From NCBI GenBank assembly GCA_001600175.1, contig BCJC01000004.1:1364001-1428000 (forward strand): 64,000 bases of DNA, in the 5' to 3' direction. Shown here in pieces: positions 12,826 through 23,235 of this stretch. How positions within the stretch are numbered: the first letter of the stretch is position 1; each line of letters opens with the position of its first letter. A model generated the notes under the pieces. It was not told where the DNA came from, ran no database searches, and saw only the letters and a program-made list of their open reading frames with translations. The translations under genes were made by a program, and so were the position numbers. The stretch comes from Erythrobasidium yunnanense. Lineage: Eukaryota; Basidiomycota; Cystobasidiomycetes; Erythrobasidiales; Erythrobasidiaceae.

Positions 12826-13105
12826 ATGACGGATCCAGAGCAAGCATCTCCTCAAGAAGCAACAAAGGGCGAATGGGTCACAAAGGATAAGCGATAGCAG
12901 CACTTCGGGGCCGTTGCTCCGCCTGCTCCGTCAAGAACTTGATGCTGGTCGATTGGACCTATATACAGCTTTTACAGCTTACTCAATGGACGCGCATGTT
13001 GCTGAAGCGGCTTGTGGCCCACAGCCCATCCAGTCACTCCTTAACAAGATAGCAATCAACACACTTGTGGAAAGCGAAGACCTGCCAAGTCTCATACCAG
13101 GCTGA
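12826..13105 (+). pseudogene. unknown open frame without ATG, module copy 2
   Basis: The frame is open from about 12826 to the TGA at 13103-13105 but has no suitable ATG, so it is either an internal/terminal exon or a truncated copy. It contains LLRLLRQELDAGRLDLYTAF, then MDAHVAEAACGPQPIQSLLNK, matching the copy at 12389-12712 at many positions (LYTAF-AY, HV-EAA, P-QSLL). The two copies differ too much at the DNA level to be recent. No known domain is seen. Confidence 0.35.
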
Positions 13106-13132
13106 TACGTCATCGTAGCGGGCAGACCTAAG

Positions 13133-13139
13133 TATATAA
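13133..13139 (+). promoter_or_regulatory. TATA-like element upstream of the 13252 gene
   Basis: TATATAA sits about 115 bp before the ATG at 13252 and faces the same way. The spacing suits a core promoter. Confidence 0.4.
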
Positions 13140-13251
13140 GCCGGCCGCCTGTGCACGAGCGAGTGTGGCACGCACAAGCGCACGAGCGCAGTCGCTTCCA
13201 ACGAAGCTATCCCACCTCTCGTCCCTGTGGACCGCCCACGAGAAAGCCACA

Positions 13252-14658
13252 ATGAGCGCGACAGGCACTCCAGATCTGATATACAATACCTCAGGAGCTT
13301 CTAACAGCGGTACAGACTCGCTCGTCTTCTCCAACGAGTTCCTGTTCGCAAGCCCTGCCAGCGGTATCTCCGTCCCTCTTGAGTCTTCTGATGAAGCGTT
13401 GGATCAGATCGCCCTGTACAAGCAGCAGCGATTCAGCATGCTGAAGACAAGGCCTCCGATGAGCCTCCTCAAGCTGCAGAAGAGGTGGAGCTGGCCTCCG
13501 GCCTTGAGCCTCTCCAAGTCGCTCTAGGCGCGATGGATCTGGATGAGCAGGCAGGAGATGCTGTAGAACCTGATGCACAGTTCATACCGGACTCAGAAGG
13601 CGAAGAAGAAGCCGAGCTTGGAGGGTAGGTCCCATCGCCGCCAGTCGTGCCTTGGCTTCTCAAAGTCGCAGCCGAAACAAGAAAGGGCACGCTTCAACCT
13701 CGACCTGCCGGCCGACCTTCATTTACCATCATTCAGGAAGAAATACAATGGAAACGATCTCGAAGACGATCAACGTTTCTTCGACAAGTTCATGGCGGTT
13801 CAGGAGGTCGAGGGCCCGCACGCACCAGTGCCGGGACCGACCTTAGATACAGCTCAAGCAACCGCCAGGCTGCGAGAGCTACAAAGGTAAGTACCGTATA
13901 GAATCCTGTATATCTCGCTGACTTTCCAACACATCTTCGCAGCCGCAAGGATAACTTTGGGTCTCCTCCCGTCACCCTCCTCCACAAAGTCAGGACCGTC
14001 GCCATAGCACCGACGGATGTCGTGTTGCACTGGTGTTTCGCAGGTCGGCGGAGTTAGAAACTAACAGTGCTGACGCTATTTGCATTGTCTGGAAAATGCA
14101 GCAGCAACATCAACACAATCTTCAAAGTCCAGAATGCGCGTCCTCATCCCCGGCTGTCAGGTCTTGTTCGAAGCGGACATAGACGAGACTCTGGACTCAT
14201 TCGTAGCTGGAGCAGACAAGGAAGACGCGCTAGCTAAGAGTCTGGACAGTAAGGAATGGTTGACCAGCGAGGAACGCGCTTTCTTCAAGTCTGCCCTAGA
14301 GAGAGCTGGCATCAAGGATGTCAGGAATATGAGCAAAGTGCTCAAGGCTGCAACAGATGTCAAGGTTTCAGATGAGCTGCTGGAGAGTATGCATCCCGAC
14401 TTGCTCAAGGAGCTTCCGGATGTAAGTCTGATTTCAGACATTTCGTGATTTGCATAGGCTGACTTTATCTGTTTTATAGGCGATCAAGATTTATGACCAT
14501 GTCTTAGACCTCTGGTTTAAGTCTAAGCAGTCCTCCTTCTTCAGCTTTCGGTAAGTCACTGCTGTTTTCGAGAAAAGCAGAATTAGGCTGACGATTTGCT
14601 TAGGAAAGGAATCCTTTTGAACCGAATAAACACGAAAGGGAGCTATAAGCACCTTTGA
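13252..14658 (+). CDS. unknown acidic multi-exon protein
   Basis: I do not recognise this protein. The start is the ATG at 13252. An intron from GTATCT to TCAG near 13366-13412 joins FLFASPAS to DRPVQAAAIQHAEDK and opens an acidic stretch ending DSEGEEEAELGG at about 13624. Later exons give ARFNLDLPADLHLPSFRKKY and DDQRFFDKFMAVQEVEG (about 13690-13887), then NFGSPPVTLLHKVRTVAIAP, then MRVLIPGCQVLFEADIDETL through HPDLLKELPD (about 14102-14419). Two short last exons end in KGILLNRINTKG with TGA at 14656-14658. Frames join well across introns with CTGAC branch sites, so the gene is likely real. It is mostly helical and soluble, with no signal peptide or membrane span. Confidence 0.65.
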
Positions 14659-15390
14659 GTGGGGGCATTGTGCAACGGTGCATGAAAGAGGTGCGTATCT
14701 AGCCAGTTAGCCCTTTGCTGCAGCCAATATCTGATCTTTTTCTTTATGAACGCGCGTGCGGCCGAGTGCACGAGGCTCACTCGCTTGAGTGCCCTCGTCT
14801 GGATCTTGTACGTTGTCGCAAGCGTTGCGGAAAGTTGTGTGCTCCACAGATGCGATCCTCACCGCCGGTTACGTATGGTTCGTAGCTGAACTGAAGGGAT
14901 ACAGGCACTTCTGCGAGACAAAGGGCAGATTCAATGGCACTTGCATCTGCCATAGCTGTTGTGGATGGTCTAGACAGTTGTGCAAGCGCGACTGCATGAT
15001 GAGCTCGCAATCGATTCAGGATTGGAAGCATCTTTAGGTCTTAGGGGTTAGGCGCAGAGCATATAGATGTAGTCAGGAAGCTTGTGCGATAGATACACAA
15101 TACGAATAGGAAAGGCAGCGGAAGGATGCAGTCAGCTTGCGGGATCTTCCAGGTTCATAAAGGCATGAAGAGGGCCGCTTTCAAGCGTAGAAAAGGGGAC
15201 ATTGGGATTGTAGATCGTTACAAATGTAGTAGCAATGCATCGATCGGCTTCTATGAAATTGTTGTCTTGATTTTGCAGTTTCACCTATGCCTTCCTTCCA
15301 GCCCCGATCATTTTTTGCAAATCTAAAGGGGAAACCGCGATTTCAGCGTCTCGCCAGCAAGTCGAGCTCGAGTACATCCACCAAGCAAAG
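14659..15390. other. intergenic region upstream of RPL17, no gene seen
   Basis: This 0.73 kb separates the unknown gene from RPL17, both on the plus strand. The open frames are short and overlap on both strands without domain signal. It should hold the RPL17 promoter; no clear TATA box was found. Confidence 0.4.
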
Positions 15391-16329
15391 ATGGTGCGTA
15401 GATTGCAGAATAGACGCCGTCACTACGACGTAGAGACTGACGCTTCGGCGACAACAGGGCATCAACCGTTACTCGCAAGTCCAGAGCCTGCCCTCCGACA
15501 GGAAGAAGGTCGGCCTCGCCAAGCAGAGCTATGCTTCTACTCACTTCAAGAACATGAGGTGCATAGTCTACAGCTTCAAGCCGGATCTCGCCAGCTCAAG
15601 GTGCTGACTCTGCCGTTTTCTGTATGATGCAGGGAGACTGCCGCCGCCGTATCTGGAATGAGACTCAGCAAGGCTCTCGCATACCTCGGAGACGTTCAGG
15701 AGCACAAGCAATGCGTGCCATTCAGAAGATTCGCAGGAGGTGTTGGACGAGCTGCTCAGGCAAAAGCTTTTAAAACTACCAAGGGTAGGTAGCTTTCAGC
15801 AGGATGGATAGGCCCTGTCGCTGCAAGAGAAGAGATGGATCAATGCAAGCGACAGGGAAAGATCAGAGCAGTCATGCTCATGCTTGCGGTTGTTTCTGCA
15901 GGACGATGGCCCGTAAAGTCGGCAAAGACGCTCCACAGCCTGCTCAAGAACGCTGAGGCCAACGCTATCGCAAACGAGCTCGCACCAGAAGACCTTTACG
16001 TCCGCAATATCGTCGTCAACCAGGCTCCCGTACGCCAGCTTCAGCCAAATCATCTAGTCCGAACAAAATGCTGATTCGCTCTGAACCTCGATAGAAAACA
16101 CGAAGACGCACTTACAGAGCACACGGTAGAATCAACCCTTACCAAGGTCACCCATGCCACATTGAGGTGCGAAAGAGATGGCTCCTAATCGCTAAGTGTC
16201 GAAGTCTGACCTCTTTCTTCGCAGATCATCGTTGCCCCAGAAGGCGACAATGTACCAAAAGCAAAGGAGTCCGGTATCATGGAGCTCGACGACAACTCTG
16301 AGCAGTCGAGAAGACAGATCGCCGCATAA
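15391..16329 (+). CDS. RPL17: 60S ribosomal protein L17 (uL22)
   Basis: uL22 lines the exit tunnel of the large ribosomal subunit. Six exons fit exactly in frame: 15391-15393, 15458-15558, 15633-15784, 15902-16029, 16095-16166 and 16225-16329, total 561 bp (186 residues, the family length). Exon 1 is only the ATG. The protein shows [64 protein letters not shown], then [16 protein letters not shown] and CHIEIIV, all standard. Introns are 58-117 bp with CTGAC-type branch sites. The extreme N-terminus (GINRYSQV) differs a little from the common MVRY start, because the ATG is spliced directly to GGC. Confidence 0.96.
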
Positions 16330-16719
16330 GCGTCCTGTTTCTTCCTTCATCTACTACCTTCACCTTCACCCGGCACCAACGAGATCAATGCAAGAGCAGG
16401 ACGTGCGCTTTTTGGTTGATAGCGTTGGAACAACGGCTTACTGGCCTCAGGCTGTTGTATACCTTCTTTTGGCTGTCATGAGCAATGCACGCTAGCCGCT
16501 TGTTCGGGCACTACTATACTTTCTTCAAGGGGCGCAGACAGTCCCACTCATCATCACTGACTGCGTGCTTATGGAAAGCTTGCGCAAGCTCTACAACATA
16601 GGTTGAAAGTCACTAGTTATTGCTAGAGCCCGTGCTTTGCCGTTACGACATCCGACAACCTCCATCATGAGAAGTTATTGCTGAGTTGCAGAATTGCATA
16701 GCGCCTGGTCTCCTGCGAT
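16330..16719. other. intergenic region between RPL17 and the Rictor gene
   Basis: No gene is supported in these 390 bp; they hold the RPL17 3' region and the Rictor promoter. Confidence 0.4.
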
Positions 16720-19700
16720 ATGGACGAGCTACCACGCTCCCGTGGGCTGTCGCGGTCTACGACGCCTACGCCTCTGGTCCTCGTGCAATCTTCTGCTGTT
16801 CCTGCTGCTACACAGACTACGTTCGCAAGCTCTGGAAACCTTCATGCTCCTTCACGGCCTCTCAGTCCTGCTGCCAGCGGTCGAAGTAGAAGTGCCAGCA
16901 GCAGCCGAGCAACGACCCCGACGCGCGAGCGCAGCCATAGCTTGCAGAAGGCACCGTGGTCTTCTCCCGTCCAGAGACGAGTAAATCTCCCTGAACTGGA
17001 TCATGATATCCAGAACTATCCAAGCGATGAAGCGGAGGCAAGAGTGCAGTCCGGCTATGTGCAAGCCTGTACGATCTGACCGGGTCGCATACAGCTCGAA
17101 GCATTGTCAAATCGCCTACAGATAGAGCGCAAGATCAAAGATGGAGCGGAAAACCTGCTGCATGTCTTCAGATCCGGAGGGGAGCAGCGCGATGAGCTGC
17201 GAAACCAAGTAGAAGCAGAGCTCAAGGCGGCGAATGCTGTTATCGAGAAGCTGGAGAATAGAATCATGGAGCTGCAAGCCAGTATCAATGGTGCGCAGCC
17301 CCGCTATGCGAACGCATCCTGAAAGCTGACTTTATACTGTGTTATCAGGCAAGCAGCCGCGCGCTGTCTCTCCGGATGATATGTATTCGGACGGTAGGTG
17401 ATGTTATTCCGATATTAGCGACATACTCAGACTTTATTACAGAGGACAGCAGAACGGCCGTCGCCTCGGCTCTCGAGGCTATACGCTCGTTGTCGAACAA
17501 CGCTTCTCAGTCAACATCGCTAGACACATCACTCGCGAGACAAGACCAGAAAATCGAGATATTGAACGGTCTGGTGCAGGTAAGCGTCATTACGTTGATA
17601 TGCGCGTGTAGCTAAGTGCAGTGTGGACAGAGTATGCAACGTAACGAGCGCGTCAGGTGGGAGATACCGTGTCAGGTCGTCGTCGATCAGTGAGTATATA
17701 AGTGCTTGAGACGGTCAGCAAGCTAAGCTTTCACCCCTTCAGCTTGCTGCCTAATTTGGCGGATCGCGAAAGCCAGAATCTCCGGGCAGCAATATACAGA
17801 ACGCTACGATATACATGCAAAGACCCCAAAGATGTGCAGGAACTGGTAAAGAACGGTCTCGAGCTGTTCTTGCTGCGCACTTTCTCTAGAAATGCTACCT
17901 TCGAGCTGGAGAAGACGCAAGCGCTGCTTTTGGTTCGCAGCTGGTTTTCGTCGAAGCAGAAGAGCTCAGTCCTGTCTGTCGGTACAGGACGCGCTATAGT
18001 CGCTCTCAGCGAGAACAGCGATGAGAAGTTACGTTTCTTGGCTCTGGAGACACTAGCAGAGCTAGTGCTATTCGATATTCCGCTGTTGACCAAGTCGGAA
18101 GGCCTCAGAGTCGTGCTTCAGGCCTTCACTGAGGGGCCGTACGAACTGTCGCCATTCCTCGCTTTGGCTTTTCTGCCAATCATGGACATGCCTGAGAGCC
18201 GGCAAATGCTGCGACCCGGTCTGGACGTGGAGGTGTGTCGGATTAATCGAAGCGTGGGAGATCAGCGCTGAGACCGGCGCAGATGATCATCAGTAGCTTC
18301 ACCACAACTTCCGGCAAAGCCGCCACGAATGCTCACGACGAGAAGCTAAAGACAAGTGCGAACGTCATGGGCATGTTGTTGAAGTCCTTCACGGGTATGT
18401 TACAATGAAGCATAGCCACAGGTAGTTTGGCTAAAGACTTGGGCAGGCCTTATCTACCTTTCAATGAACGATAAACAAGCCATAAAGTCTTTCGTCAGCG
18501 GCTTGAACAGCCCTTTTGCCGGCGTTAGAGTCAGTATGGTTGCTAGTCCCGATATGCGAAATACTAATTGATGATATAGGAAGCCATCTTGAACGCACTA
18601 TTCGACATTTTCCGGATAGACTACTCCGAAGTCACATCTAGCAGACGCAATACTAGTAATATTTACAGCTACAGAACACTCTGCGGACTTTCTGATGCTT
18701 CGGACAGTCCGTCAATCGATGGCCGCTTCCAAGTTGCGCGCAAGAGCGGACTCCTTATCTCGTCAAAACAGCAAATCGAACGACGAATCCAATGACCGCC
18801 TTAATATTGTTGAACACTACCTTGGCCTTCTGCTCGTCATCCTCGTCGAGGCTGGCCTCTTCGAAGTAAGCGGCTCTTGATGCTGCCATGTTGAAGAGTG
18901 TATGTTGACGCACAGTACAGACTCTGCTCGCCGCCCGTAATCGTAGCGCTGCTTATGCAAAGAAGTCTGCCATCCTTGTTGGAGAGCTCTTAGGTCTGTC
19001 AACCCGCGTGCTACCGCTCAGATATGGCACGCAATGGCAGGTACGGTAGAAATTCCTGTACAGATGGAAACTACAGCTGACAAAAGTGCACTCAGGCTCT
19101 ACCCCACCTATTCTCGATGGCTTCCCATTTTGACGATGTATCAGATCGCCTTCTAGGCACAGATGCTCTGGGCAATATAAGCCGCTATACTCAGCATCAA
19201 GTTCGGCAGCTGAAGATCCACCTGGCCGTGCAAGCTACTCGCAATCGGGCTAATTCGCTCGAGGATCCCCTCAGTCGCGGTCAACGCCAGATCGAAAACA
19301 GCAAGATTCGTCAGAGCATGCAAATCGATGATATAGCATGGAAGAACCTTCTCATAGAGACGCAAGTTCTGGTAATTAAGGAGTATCAGAAGTGGAATTA
19401 TGATGCAGTCCTTGAAGCTGTGGAAGGTCCGCTTATGAACCCGTCAAGACTCAATGAAGCCATCAAAGGGACCAAGTTCCTGCGGAGAGTCATCACCTTC
19501 TTCCATCCATTCGAAAAACAGTATTCGGATTTGCCGAACAGTCGAGTAAGTCTTCAAGACTCGGTCGAGCCAGAACTCCGCTGATAGCTAGCAGGGCAAC
19601 CTCAAGTGGACCAAGCTCGCTTGTGCTATGCTTACCACGCTGCTCAGCAGTGCGGACGGCATAGCCTTCCTTCAGCAGGACAAGCTACTTAGGCAGATTG

Positions 19701-21677
19701 CAGAAGCTCTAGGTCACCTTGATCCGGTAAGCCAGAAGATTGGGATACCTAGGGCCAGCTGCTGACTCGCTACAGAATCACTCTGTACATACAAGTGAAG
19801 CGATCTTTACCGAGCGGCGTTTTGCCGCGACGCTCACCTCTGGCTACTTCGCCATGCTTGGAATTCTAAGTAAACACGCTGAGGGCCTGCGTCTAATGGA
19901 AAAGGCGAAAATCTTTACCCTACTCTATCATCTTACCGATCTTAATCGAAGAGAAGATATTGTCACTGCTGCCATCGAGAGTTTGCATTACGATCTGTCA
20001 GTACAGTATTAAATGGGTTTCTCAAGAGCTAAGAGGCTTGCTTACAGTGACGGCCACTCTCGTATCGTCCTCTCGAAAGCCCTGCATTCAAGCTATAAAA
20101 GCGTGCGGCTGTTTGCGACCAAGCATCTGGGCAAGCTCCTTCGAGAAACTTTTGGACCCAAGGAATGGCTCATCCGGCTACTAGTCACCCAACTGTACGA
20201 TACGAGCACAGAGGTTCGGGAGCTGGCTGTCGCTACACTACAAGAGGTCTGCCAGACAACCGAAGCTCTAGAGATGGTTATCGAGATGCACCCGGCTCTG
20301 GATCACCTTGGCGCTATCGGGGCACCTCTGCTCTTCCGGTGCGCTTATTGACACCTTGTTTATGCAGTCGCTGACCGGCGGTTGCAGCTTCCTGTCCACG
20401 CCCGTTGGCGTACGCTACCTGCATGAGATCGAGTTTATTGAGCAAGAAATGGAGCATTGGTTCCACGTAAGTCCATAGCTTGAGCATCTTACTTAACCTG
20501 GCTGACGAATTCTACAGGAGCTCAACGATGTTTACGTTGTTCAGCTGGAAGTGACCTTGGCCAAAGCGCTTCGCATCGGGCCCAAGCATGTAGAAGACGA
20601 CGACGAGACGTTCGATGGCACAGTGCCTTTACATTTCTACGGCGAGCTGGTCAAGACTGCCGAAGGGCGAATGATACTTGAGGCGAAAGGCCACTTCACA
20701 GAGTTTGCCGACTTTATCAGAACGCACGGCCTGGAAGACTCCGATCGAGAAGTCATAGATAAGCTTAAGAGTGTTCTGTGGGCGGTGGTGAGTCTTCGAG
20801 CTTCGTACTCAAAAACTTGCTCAAGCTGTCTACAGGGTCATATAGGCGCTACCTCGGGAGGCATGATGTTCCTCGAGAACGAAGGCATAGTTGTCGATAT
20901 CGCTCATATTGCTGGACACTCTCGTGTCTTGAGTATTAGAGGGTGAGTAGAGAGTCCTTCGCGGTGTTCCGGCTAAATTCGGTCGCAGTACCTGCTTCTA
21001 CGTTCTCGGCCTCATCTCTTCCTCGTCTGAAGGCGCCGATCTTCTGGAAGCTTCCGACTGGACTGCAGCATACACGCCGATCGGGCTGCCCACCGGCTAT
21101 TGCCTGCCAGACGACATAGATGGCTTCATGGCTGTAGGTCATACTTTCATATGGCTGTATTGTGCTAATGCTTCAGCAGCTTGAGCCTTGGACGTCTCAG
21201 CGCCTGTCGGCGCCGCCTCAACTCGATCTGGGTATCCCGTCATCCGTGCTTGAGCGGGACGCAGTGACAGCGATCGCGAATCTCAGCAACAATCTGCTCA
21301 CGCATGCTGCTTCGAAAACACTGGCCAAGCTGAAACAGCGACATGCGAAGCTGTTCCAATCGACGGCTCTCTTCGCAAGGGCTGTTCACCTCCTTAACAC
21401 CTGCCACTATCGTAGCACGGTTCGCACATACATCTTGGAATTGTTCAGTGTGTCGTTGACCGCCGAAACCGCCAAAGAGGTGCTTGTGGCGTCTGAACGG
21501 GCGCGAACCAAAGAAAGGACTGCATCTCAGGTCGAAGAGCGCAAGAGTGTGCTGATGAACCCAATGTATAAGCTGAACGTCGATACTGAGAGCGAGTCCA
21601 GCTCGGATGAGGAGGTTGTGCCAAAGGAGGTTTTGGAGCCTGTTGTCGTCGTTAGGGGGTTTGGCGTGGTTGTGTAG
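16720..21677 (+). CDS. RICTOR: Rictor homolog, TORC2 subunit (Ste16/Tsc11/Pianissimo family)
   Basis: Rictor is the defining scaffold of TOR complex 2, which controls AGC kinases, actin and membrane homeostasis. From the ATG at 16720 there is a Ser/Pro-rich leader, then an HR1-like coiled coil (about 17100-17290; IERKIKDGAENLLHVFRSG). Next come the armadillo-like N-terminal domain (about 17700-18240; YTCKDPKDVQELVKNGLELF and ENSDEKLRFLALETLAELV), middle domain exons around 19120-20340 with SKALHSSYKSVRLFATKHLG, and the conserved block near 20390-20950 ending in SVLWAV joined to GHIGATSGGMMFL. The last exon has RDAVTAIANLSNNLLTHAASK and stops at TAG 21677. About 15-20 short introns interrupt it; not every border was fixed. 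The C-terminal regulatory tail of animal Rictor is absent, as in other fungi. Confidence 0.93.
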
Positions 21678-23235
21678 CGCGCGGATGTGCTTTTGAATCG
21701 TTTTCATCTTGGTTTCGGCTTAGCAGACCTTGTTGGCTCGATCTATTGAGACTTTCGATCTGCCGATAATAGCTCGGGCGACATCGCAGCTCTGGCTCGA
21801 GCACAGTTTGTATGCTATCCCGTCGTTACTTGACTGCAGCACGAACATCATAGTAACAGCATCGCCGTTGAGCTCTCGGGCGGAGATCTTCCTATGTTCT
21901 CAAATTCAAAGGAGGAGCCGGGCTTGGCTTGGGCTGGCTTAAACAGTTGCAGACACGCTCTATGTGTAGCTTTGTCAGTACTGATACAAGGGTGTAATCT
22001 AGCGTTGCGTATATTGCCGGCAGCACCTCCAAAAAGTCCGGAAAAAAAAGAAGGCGATCTTTTGGATCTGAAGGGCGACGACGGGCTAAACCGAACGCGT
22101 TAGACGTAGTAGATGTCGTTATGTAGATGCTACATACATTCGAACCCGGGCTGGCCTTGATGTCAGACTGATTTCATGGTCCCGGAAGACTTTGGCGACT
22201 TACACCTCCCGCATAGTAGACAGCCCTAAGCGAGAATCATGCCACTAGACCACGTCACCGTGTTGAAGAAGCGATTTCTGCGTAACATACTCAATCCAAC
22301 AGCGTACAGCCGTCTCTAGGCACTGTCTTCAGGCACGGCAGCTGCTTGTCAGAAATCTCGTGCGCAGAGTCACTGGCAAGACAGCTTTACTGTATTGTTC
22401 CAGTCTTGTCGTTCCGTACGTATATGCTGGAAAGCTTTCTTCCTCATCCCGCCTGGCAGGAACAACTTCATACGCTAGCTCCCTTCCGACTCCATGTACG
22501 CGAGGAAGCACTTTTGCTGTGGGGGAGATACAGCGCCTCTGATACATAATATCAGGCGCTGGATTGCCAGAAAAATTCTTTGCGCGAGCAATGGCCCTTC
22601 GAAAATCAATCGCGATGCTCCAGCGTGCCAGGCAGCTCGGGCAGCGCTCAGATCTGGCACAAGGTCTTCTGTACATCAACATATTTCCTTACTGCCAACA
22701 TCTCGACCTCGCATGTTGCGAACACATCATGGTCGTTCCTGACAGCCTACAGCCTATTGACAATTCAGCTACCGATCATGCAGCGGGTAAAAGAGCAATA
22801 GGCAGTGCTGTTGTACTCTTAATATCACCAGCTGGAAGCGTAGGTGCTTATCGCCCTCTTTACGCCTGGAAGGCACGATCTTCTGACCGTACTGACTACT
22901 CTGAGAGTTAGCTGGCTTGCTCAGTCAGTCTGATGCATTATTTACCTGCATACTATCGTTATATAATGGTCGCCAAGCTCAGCTGATGGTATCCATGTAA
23001 TGCGAACGTGCTTCATATCAGGTTTCCGTAAACCGCAAGCAGCGTCCACACCAAGGTGTCTATAGATATACAAGTTATAAATACTACATATGTGTACATG
23101 TAGCTTTCGTACGAAGCCCGTGCGAACCCGAATTCGCTCGCCCGAATTGCAAGTAGTCACTCACCCATGGCTCCGATCATGCCCTCTTCTCTTGACAGAC
23201 TCCCAAACTGAAACAGCGCAAAGCAGCCAGCAAAG
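21678..23235. other. gene-poor 1.5 kb region
   Basis: Apart from the tRNA-Pro-like relic at about 22120-22259 I find no supported gene. The frames 22329-22682 (minus) and 22564-22911 (plus) overlap each other and show no domain. A perfect 7 bp inverted repeat with a 3 bp loop, TATGTAG ATG CTACATA, lies at about 22120-22136. Transcribed but noncoding sequence cannot be excluded. Confidence 0.4.
22120..22259 (-). pseudogene. tRNA-Pro(AGG)-like relic
   Basis: Read on the minus strand from 22259, the 5' half is a near-perfect proline tRNA: an acceptor-like GGTGACG, an A box TGGTCTAGTGG, then an anticodon arm TCTCGCTTAGGG with AGG at the anticodon position. After that a diverged stretch of about 75 bases follows before a B-box-like GGTTCGAAT at 22138-22146. 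The T stem does not pair on its 3' side, and no CGTCACC-like partner for the acceptor stem is present. A very long intron could explain the spacing but not the broken T and acceptor stems, so a decayed or rearranged tRNA gene is the better reading. Confidence 0.45.

Noticed and set aside
22329-22911. Overlapping minus (22329-22682) and plus (22564-22911) frames
   Set aside because: Both are short, mutually overlapping and without domain signal; neither has convincing introns.
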